From contig OZ038400.1 in NCBI GenBank assembly GCA_964036045.1, positions 10,379,976 through 10,443,975 on the forward strand: a stretch of DNA of 64,000 nt, given 5' to 3'. Position 1 is the first letter of the stretch. Every line of letters begins with the position of its first letter. This document shows, piece after piece, positions 55,901-64,000 of this stretch. The notes under the pieces are model-generated. The model was not told where the DNA came from and made no database searches. It saw only the letters and a program-made list of their open reading frames with translations. The position numbers were made by a program, and so were the translations under genes. The stretch is from Eutreptiella sp. 'Long Island Sound 2002' (taxonomy: Eukaryota; Euglenozoa; Euglenophyceae; Eutreptiales; Eutreptiaceae).

Positions 55901-58900
55901 AATCCTATGGGTATAGGGCTAGGAATTGACTATGTCACATGGTGGGAAATCCTAAAATGGATTCCCCCCCCATCAAAACTTCATGTGGGACACAAAATAA
56001 AAATTCCAATCCTATGGGTATAGGGTTAGGAATTGACTATGTCACATGGTGGGAAATCCTAAAATGGATTCCCCCCCCATCAAAACTTCATGTGGGACAC
56101 AAAATAAAAATTCCAATCCTATGGGTATAGGGTTAGGAATTGACTATGTCACATGGTGGGAAATCCTAAAATGGATCCCCCCCCCATCAAAACTTCATGT
56201 GGGACACAAAATAAAAATTCCAATCCTATGGGTATAGGGTTAGGAATTGACTATGTCACATGGTGGGAAATCCTAAAATGGATTCCCCCCCCATCAAAAC
56301 TTCATGTGGGACACAAAATAAAAATTCCAATCCTATGGGTATAGGGTTAGGAATTGACTATGTCACATGGTGGGAAATCCTAAAATGGATTCCCCCCCCA
56401 TCAAAACTTCATGTGGGACACAAAATAAAAATTCCAATCCTATGGGTATAGGGTTAGGAATTGACTATGTCACATGGTGGGAAATCCTAAAATGGATTCC
56501 CCCCCCATCAAAACTTCATGTGGGACACAAAATAAAAATTCCAATCCTATGGGTATAGGGTTAGGAATTGACTATGTCACATGGTGGGAAATCCTAAAAT
56601 GGATTCCCCCCCCATCAAAACTTCATGTGGGACACAAAATAAAAATTCCAATCCTATGGGTATAGGGTTAGGAATTGACTATGTCACATGGTGGGAAATC
56701 CTAAAATGGATTCCCCCCCCATCAAAACTTCATGTGGGACACAAAATAAAAATTCCAATCCTATGGGTATAGGGTTAGGAATTGACTGGGTCACATGGTG
56801 GGAAATCCTAAAATGGATCCCCCCCCCATCAAAACTTCATGTGGGACACAAAATAGAAATTCCAATCCTATGGGTATAGGGTTAGGAATTGACTATGTCA
56901 CATGGTGGGAAATCCTAAAATGGATCCCCCCCCCATCAGAACTTCATGTGGGACACAAAATAAAAATTCCACTCCTATGGGTATAGGGTTAGGAATTGAC
57001 TATGTCACATGGTGGGAAATCCTAAAATGGATTCCCCCCCCATCAAAACTTCATGTGGGACACAAAATAAAAATTCCAATCCTATGGGTATAGGGTTAGG
57101 AATTGACTATGTCACATGGTGGGAAATCCTAAAATGGATTCCCCCCCCATCAAAACTTCATGTGGGACACAAAATAAAAATTCCAATCCTATGGGTATAG
57201 GGTTAGGAACTGACTATGTCACATGGTGGGAAATCCTAAAATGGATTCCCCCCCCATCAAAACTTCATGTGGGACACAAAATAAAAATTCCAATCCTATG
57301 GGTATAGGGTTAGGAATTGACTATGTCACATGGTGGGAAATCCTAAAATGGATTCCCCCCCCATCAAAACGTCATGTGGGACACAAAATAAAAATTCCAA
57401 TCCTATGGGTATAGGGTTAGGAATTGACTATGTCACATGGTGGGAAATCCTAAAATGGATTCCCCCCCCATCAAAACTTCATGTGGGACACAAAATAAAA
57501 ATTCCAATCCTATGGGTATAGGGTTAGGAATTGACTATGTCACATGGTGGGAAATCCTAAAATGGATTCCCCCCCCATCAAAACTTCATGTGGGAACACA
57601 AAATAAAAATTCCAATCCTATGGGTATAGGGTTAGGAATTGACTATGTCACATGGTGGGAAATCCTAAAATGGATCCCCCCCCATCAAAACTTCATGTGG
57701 GACACAAAATAAAAATTCCAATCCTATGGGTATAGGGTTAGGAATTGACTATGTCACATGGTGGGAAATCCTAAAATGGATTCCCCCCCCATCAAAACTT
57801 CATGTGGGACACAAAATAAAAATTCCAATCCTATGGGTATAGGGTTAGGAATTGACTATGTCACATGGTGGGAAATCCTAAAATGGATTCCCCCCCCATC
57901 AAAACTTCATGTGGGACACAAAATAAAAATTCCAATCCTATGGGTATAGGGTTAGGAATTGACTATGTCACATGGTGGGAAATCCTAAAATGGATTCCCC
58001 CCCCATCAAAACTTCATGTGGGACACAAAATAAAAATTCCAATCCTATGGGTATAGGGTTAGGAATTGACTATGTCACATGGTGGGAAATCCTAAAATGG
58101 ATTCCCCCCCCATCAAAACTTCATGTGGGACACAAAATAAAAATTCCAATCCTATGGGTATAGGGTTAGGAATTGACTATGTCACATGGTGGGAAATCCT
58201 AAAATGGATTCCCCCCCCATCAAAACTTCATGTGGGACACAAAATAAAAATTCCAATCCTATGGGTATAGGGTTAGGAATTGACTATGTCACATGGTGGG
58301 AAATCCTAAAATGGATTCCCCCCCATCAAAACTTCATGTGGGACACAAAATAAAAATTCCAATCCTATGGGTATAGGGTTAGGAATTGACTATGTCACAT
58401 GGTGGGAAATCCTAAAATGGATTCCCCCCCCATCAAAACTTCATGTGGGACACAAAAATAAAAATTCCAATCCTATGGGTATAGGGTTAGGAATTGACTA
58501 TGTCACATGGTGGGAAATCCTAAAATGGATTCCCCCCCCATCAAAACTTCATGTGGGACACAAAATAAAAATTCCAATCCTATGGGTATAGGGTTAGGAA
58601 TTGACTATGTCACATGGTGGGAAATCCTAAAATGGATTCCCCCCCCATCAAAACTTCATGTGGGACACAAAATAAAAATTCCAATCCTATGGGTATAGGG
58701 TTAGGAATTGACTATGTCACATGGTGGGAAATCCTAAAATGGATTCCCCCCCCATCAAAACTTCATTGTGGGACACAAAATAGAAAATTCCAATCCTATG
58801 GGTATAGGGTTAGGAATTGACTATGTCACATGGTGGGAAATCCTAAAATGGATCCCCCCCCCATCAGAAACTTCATGTGGGACACAAAATAAAAATTCCA

Positions 58901-59231
58901 ATCCTATATACTGGGTATAGGGTTAGGAATTGACTATGTCACATGGTGGGAAATCCTAAAATGGATTCCCCCCCATCAAAACTTCATGTGGGACACAAAA
59001 ATAAAAATTCCAATCCTATGGGTATAGGGTTAGGAATTGACTATGTCACATGGTGGGAAATCCTAAAATGGATCCCCCCCCATCAAAACTTCATGTGGGA
59101 CACAAAATAGAAATTCCAATCCTATGGGTATAGGGTTAGGAATTGACTATGTCACATGGTGGGAAATCCTAAAATGGATCCCCCCCCCATCAGAACTTCA
59201 TGTGGGACACAAAATAAAAATTCCAATCCTT
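49995..59231 (+). repeat. 107 bp satellite block D, first part, about 86 copies
   Basis: Very uniform units, mostly single-base variants (e.g. CTTCAAAAC for CATCAAAAC at several 107-multiple intervals, ACTAAGTCAG near 50473). It lacks the higher-order markers of blocks A-C. The last ~500 bp before the gap have unusual small insertions (CATTGTGGG, ATAGAAAATT, CCTATATACTGGG), suggesting low sequence quality there. Confidence 0.95.
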
Positions 59232-59431
59232 NNNNNNNNNNNNNNNNNNNNNNNNNNNNNNNNNNNNNNNNNNNNNNNNNNNNNNNNNNNNNNNNNNNNN
59301 NNNNNNNNNNNNNNNNNNNNNNNNNNNNNNNNNNNNNNNNNNNNNNNNNNNNNNNNNNNNNNNNNNNNNNNNNNNNNNNNNNNNNNNNNNNNNNNNNNNN
59401 NNNNNNNNNNNNNNNNNNNNNNNNNNNNNNN
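59232..59431. other. Assembly gap, 200 N
   Basis: Exactly 200 N within the satellite, so the true array length is unknown. Confidence 0.99.
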
Positions 59432-59477
59432 GGAAATCCTAAAATGGATTCCCCCCCATCAAAACTTCATGTATTAT

Positions 59478-59494
59478 GTATCAACGCAGAGTAC
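59478..59494 (+). other. Probable SMART-type library adapter remnant
   Basis: GTATCAACGCAGAGTAC breaks a satellite unit 46 bp after the gap. This 17-mer is the 3' part of the widely used SMART template-switch / PCR primer and does not belong to the repeat. Best read as an assembly artefact. Confidence 0.85.
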
Positions 59495-62400
59495 TGGAAA
59501 TCCTAAAATGGATTCCCCCCCCATCAAAACTTCATGTGGGGACACAAAATAAAAATTCCAATCCTATGGGTATAGGGTTAGGAATTGACTATGTCACATG
59601 GCTGGAAATCCTAAAATGGATTCCCCCCCCATCAAAACTTCATGTGGGACACAAAATAAAAATTCCAATCCTATGGGTATAGGGTTAGGAATTGACTATG
59701 TCACATGGTGGGAAATCCTAAAATGGATTCCCCCCCCATCAAAACTTCATGTGGGACACAAAATAAAAATTCCAATCCTATGGGTATAGGGTTAGGAATT
59801 GACTATGTCACATGGTGGGAAATCCTAAAATGGATTCCCCCCCCATCAAAACTTCATGTGGGACACAAAATAAAAATTCCAATCCTATGGGTATAGGGTT
59901 AGGAATTGACTATGTCACATGGTGGGAAATCCTAAAATGGATTCCCCCCCCATCAAAACTTCATGTGGGACACAAAATAAAAATTCCAATCCTATGGGTA
60001 TAGGGTTAGGAATTGACTATGTCACATGGTGGGAAATCCTAAAATGGATTCCCCCCCCATCAAAACTTCATGTGGGACACAAAATAAAAATTCCAATCCT
60101 ATGGGTATAGGGTTAGGAATTGACTATGTCACATGGTGGGAAATCCTAAAATGGATTCCCCCCCCATCAAAACTTCATGTGGGACACAAAGGAAAAATTC
60201 CAATCCTATGGGTATAGGGTTAGGAATTGACTATGTCACATGGTGGGAAATCCTAAAATGGATTCCCCCCCCATCAAAACTTCATGTGGGACACAAAATA
60301 AAAATTCCAATCCTATGGGTATAGGGTTAGGAATTGACTATGTCACATGGTGGGAAATCCTAAAATGGATTCCCCCCCCATCAAAACTTCATGTGGGACA
60401 CAAAATAAAAATTCCAATCCTATGGGTATAGGGTTAGGAATTGACTATGTCACATGGTGGGAAATCCTAAAATGGATTCCCCCCCCATCAAAACTTCATG
60501 TGGGACACAAAATAAAAATTCCAATCCTATGGGTATAGGGTTAGGAATTGACTATGTCACATGGTGGGAAATCCTAAAATGGATTCCCCCCCCATCAAAA
60601 CTTCATGTGGGACACAAAATAAAAATTCCAATCCTATGGGTATAGGGTTAGGAATTGACTATGTCACATGGTGGGAAATCCTAAAATGGATTCCCCCCCC
60701 ATCAAAACTTCATGTGGGACACAAAATAAAAATTCCAATCCTATGGGTATAGGGTTAGGAATTGACTATGTCACATGGTGGGAAATCCTAAAATGGATTC
60801 CCCCCCCATCAAAACTTCATGTGGGACACAAAATAAAAATTCCAATCCTATGGGTATAGGGTTAGGAATTGACTATGTCACATGGTGGGAAATCCTAAAA
60901 TGGATTCCCCCCCCATCAAAACTTCATGTGGGACACAAAATAAAAATTCCAATCCTATGGGTATAGGGTTAGGAATTGACTATGTCACATGGTGGGAAAT
61001 CCTAAAATGGATTCCCCCCCCATCAAAACTTCATGTGGGACACAAAATAAAAATTCCAATCCTATGGGTATAGGGTTAGGAATTGACTATGTCACATGGT
61101 GGGAAATCCTAAAATGGATTCCCCCCCCATCAAAACTTCATGTGGGACACAAAATAAAAATTCCAATCCTATGGGTATAGGGTTAGGAATTGACTATGTC
61201 ACATGGTGGGAAATCCTAAAATGGATTCCCCCCCCATCAAAACTTCATGTGGGACACAAAATAAAAATTCCAATCCTATGGGTATAGGGTTAGGAATTGA
61301 CTATGTCACATGGTGGGAAATCCTAAAATGGATTCCCCCCCCATCAAAACTTCATGTGGGACACAAAATAAAAATTCCAATCCTATGGGTATAGGGTTAG
61401 GAATTGACTATGTCACATGGTGGGAAATCCTAAAATGGATTCCCCCCCCATCAAAACTTCATGTGGGACACAAAATAAAAATTCCAATCCTATGGGTATA
61501 GGGTTAGGAATTGACTATGTCACATGGTGGGAAATCCTAAAATGGATTCCCCCCCCATCAAAACTTCATGTGGGACACAAAATAAAAATTCCAATCCTAT
61601 GGGTATAGGGTTAGGAATTGACTATGTCACATGGTGGGAAATCCTAAAATGGATTCCCCCCCCATCAAAACTTCATGTGGGACACAAAATAAAAATTCCA
61701 ATCCTATGGGTATAGGGTTAGGAATTGACTATGTCACATGGTGGGAAATCCTAAAATGGATTCCCCCCCCATCAAAACTTCATGTGGGACACAAAATAAA
61801 AATTCCAATCCTATGGGTATAGGGTTAGGAATTGACTATGTCACATGGTGGGAAATCCTAAAATGGATCCCCCCCCCATCAAAACTTCATGTGGGACACA
61901 AAATAAAAATTCCAATCCTATGGGTATAGGGTTAGGAATTGACTATGTCACATGGTGGGAAATCCTAAAATGGATTCCCCCCCCATCAAAACTTCATGTG
62001 GGACACAAAATAAAAATTCCAATCCTATGGGTATAGGGTTAGGAATTGACTATGTCACATGGTGGGAAATCCTAAAATGGATTCCCCCCCCATCAAAACT
62101 TCATGTGGGACACAAAAAAAAAATTCCAATCCTATGGGTATAGGGTTAGGAATTGACTATGTCACATGGTGGGAAATCCTAAAATGGATTCCCCCCCCAT
62201 CAAAACTTCATGTGGGACACAAAATAAAAATTCCAATCCTATGGGTATAGGGTTAGGAATTGACTATGTCACATGGTGGGAAATCCTAAAATGGATTCCC
62301 CCCCCATCAAAACTTCATGTGGGACACAAAATAAAAATTCCAATCCTATGGGTATAGGGTTAGGACTTGACTATGTCACATGGTGGGAAAAGCTAAAATG

Positions 62401-63605
62401 GATTCCCCCCCCATCAAAACTTCATGTGGGACACAAAATAAAAATTCCAATCCTATGGGTATAGGGTTAGGAATTGACTATGTCACATGGTGGGAAATCC
62501 TAAAATGGATTCCCCCCCCATCAAAACTTCATGTGGGACACAAAATAAAAATTGCAATCCTATGGGTATAGGGTTAGGAATTGACTATGTCACATGGTGG
62601 GAAATCCTAAAATGGATTCCCCCCCCATCAAAACTTCATGTGGGACACAAAATAAAAATTCCAATCCTATGGGTATAGGGTTAGGAATTGACTATGTCAC
62701 ATGGTGGGAAATCCTAAAATGGATCCCCCCCCCATCAAAACTTCATGTGGCACACAAAATAAAAATTCCAATCCTATGGGTATAGGGTTAGGAATTGACT
62801 TTGTCACATGGTGGGAAATCCTAAAATGGATTCCCCCCCCATCAAAACTTCATGTGGGACACAAAATAAAAATTCCAATCCTATGGGTATAGGGTTAGGA
62901 ATTGACTATGTCACATGGTGGGAAATCCTAAAATGGATTCCCCCCCCATCAAAACTTCATGTGGGACACAAAATAAAAATTCCAATCCTATGGGTATAGG
63001 GTTAGGAATTGACTATGTCACATGGTGGGAAATCCTAAAATGGATTCCCCCCCCATCAAAACTTCATGTGGGACACAAAATAAAAATTCCAATCCTATGG
63101 GTATAGGGTTAGGAATTGACTATGTCACATGGTGGGAAATCCTAAAATGGATTCCCCCCCCATCAAAACTTCATGTGGGACACAAAAAAAAAATTCCAAT
63201 CCTATGGGTATAGGGTTAGGAATTGACTATGTCACATGGTGGGAAATCCTAAAATGGATTCCCCCCCCATCAAAACTTCATGTGGGACACAAAATAAAAA
63301 TTCCAATCCTATGGGTATAGGGTTAGGAATTGACTATGTCACATGGTGGGAAATCCTAAAATGGATTCCCCCCCATCAAAACTTCATGTGGGACACAAAA
63401 CAAAATTCCAATCCTATGGGTATAGGGTTAGGAATTGACTATGTCACATGGTGGGAAATCCTAAAATGGATTCCCCCCCCATCAAAACTTCATGTGGGAC
63501 ACAAAATAAAAATTCCAATCCTATGGGTATAGGGTTAGGAATTGACTATGTCACATGGTGGGAAATCCTAAAATGGATTCCCCCCCCATCAAAACTTCAT
63601 GTGGG
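59495..63605 (+). repeat. 107 bp satellite block D, second part, about 38 copies
   Basis: Same satellite on the other side of the gap. One unit carries the AAAGGAAAAA marker (60188) otherwise seen only in blocks A-C. It ends at CATGTGGG, the same position in the unit where PLE bodies join, followed by unrelated sequence. Confidence 0.95.
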
Positions 63606-64000
63606 CACAAATACAGCCGGAGACGATGACAGCGCAAAAAAAAGGGAGAGGGAGGGGCCGAGGGGGGGAAAGCCAGGACGCCAAGGCCCAAGGCAACCGG
63701 GGCCGGAAAACACAGAAAGCCGGAGACACCTTAGACGCAGAACAGAGACACAGAGCAACAACCACAACCAGGGCAACCCCAGCATGTAGGGGGCCGAGCA
63801 AACAAAGAGAAGACCCAGAACGGCCACAGGAAAGGGTGAGGCGCACCAAAACGCGCCCAGGAGGCCAGCCCGCCCAACCCGGCCAAGAAGAGCACGCACA
63901 TGCACACATGCACGGCACCTGGGCGTGCTGTCCTCCAACCCGAAAGGGGTGCTGTCAGCGTAAACACAAAACAGCCCCGGGGCACCGGCCGAGTACCTCG
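63606..64000 (-). repeat. Inverted, diverged copy of part of the left adenine-poor tract
   Basis: The minus strand matches 3650-3790 (GTGCGTGCT, CGGGCGGGC, GGCGCGTTCTGGTGCGCC-like words in order) and then 4003-4060 (TCTCCGGCTTTC, TTTCCGGCCCC), skipping about 200 bp. The plus strand here is therefore thymine-poor. The last ~90 bases have no match in the window. No gene is supported. Confidence 0.75.

Noticed and set aside
32591-63605. Hundreds of near-identical 63-residue frames
   Set aside because: One per 107 bp satellite unit, created by the repeat itself; the predicted peptides have no domain or start context.
49995-63605. CRISPR-like regular array
   Set aside because: Units are continuous tandem copies with no variable spacers, and the setting is eukaryotic without cas genes. 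The same holds for the 86 bp array.
32591-63605. Reading the 107 bp arrays as telomere
   Set aside because: Only 1.7 TTAGGG-like copies per unit and no pure telomeric run anywhere in the window.

Overview
The window is a repeat-dominated piece of a eukaryotic nuclear genome. The evidence is the presence of three eukaryotic transposon classes (hAT, pogo-type Tc1/mariner, Penelope-like), two large satellite arrays, AATAAA-type poly(A) signals, a plausible GT-AG intron, and the absence of any bacterial operon, Shine-Dalgarno or rRNA feature. The lineage cannot be fixed from this sequence; a protist or alga is a reasonable guess but only a guess. Very few of the many long open frames are genes: most exist because tandem repeats or adenine-poor DNA contain no stop codons.

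Layout. 1-1289: unassigned DNA with a tRNA-like Pol III box pair and a microsatellite. 1290-5484: a 4.2 kb adenine-poor tract that includes nine copies of a ~188 bp minisatellite. 6065-8999 (minus): a glutamine-rich gene with an N-terminal zinc-ribbon-like motif, one predicted intron and one in-frame TAG. 9355-28806: about 208 copies of an 86 bp satellite, split by a 1,550 bp non-autonomous hAT element with an exact 8 bp target duplication. 28807-32390 and 42869-49794: two closely related Penelope-like retroelements (PLE) on the minus strand, each with a coiled-coil/basic ORF1 and a full-length reverse transcriptase. 32391-42868: 107 bp satellite blocks alternating with a PLE-linked leader and a short piece of the 86 bp satellite, forming a 2,066 bp composite repeat. 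46156-49542: an apparently intact pogo-type transposon inserted in ORF1 of the second PLE with a TA duplication. 49995-63605: a 13.6 kb 107 bp satellite array with a 200-N gap and a likely library-adapter remnant. 63606-64000: an inverted, diverged copy of part of the adenine-poor tract at the left end.

How the parts fit together. Six copies of a ~200 bp leader precede every 107 bp block, and all six carry a hammerhead-ribozyme-like motif on the minus strand, the PLE sense strand. Hammerhead motifs are known in the pseudo-LTRs of Penelope-like elements, so the simplest reading is that leader plus 107 bp unit is the PLE pseudo-LTR, that the 107 bp satellite grew from it, and that the junction with the 86 bp satellite was later amplified as a higher-order repeat. 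The motif is intact in the leaders at the 3' side of each PLE and in the composite units, but altered in its stem III in the two leaders at the ORF1 side. This PLE / ribozyme / satellite system is the most interesting content of the window.
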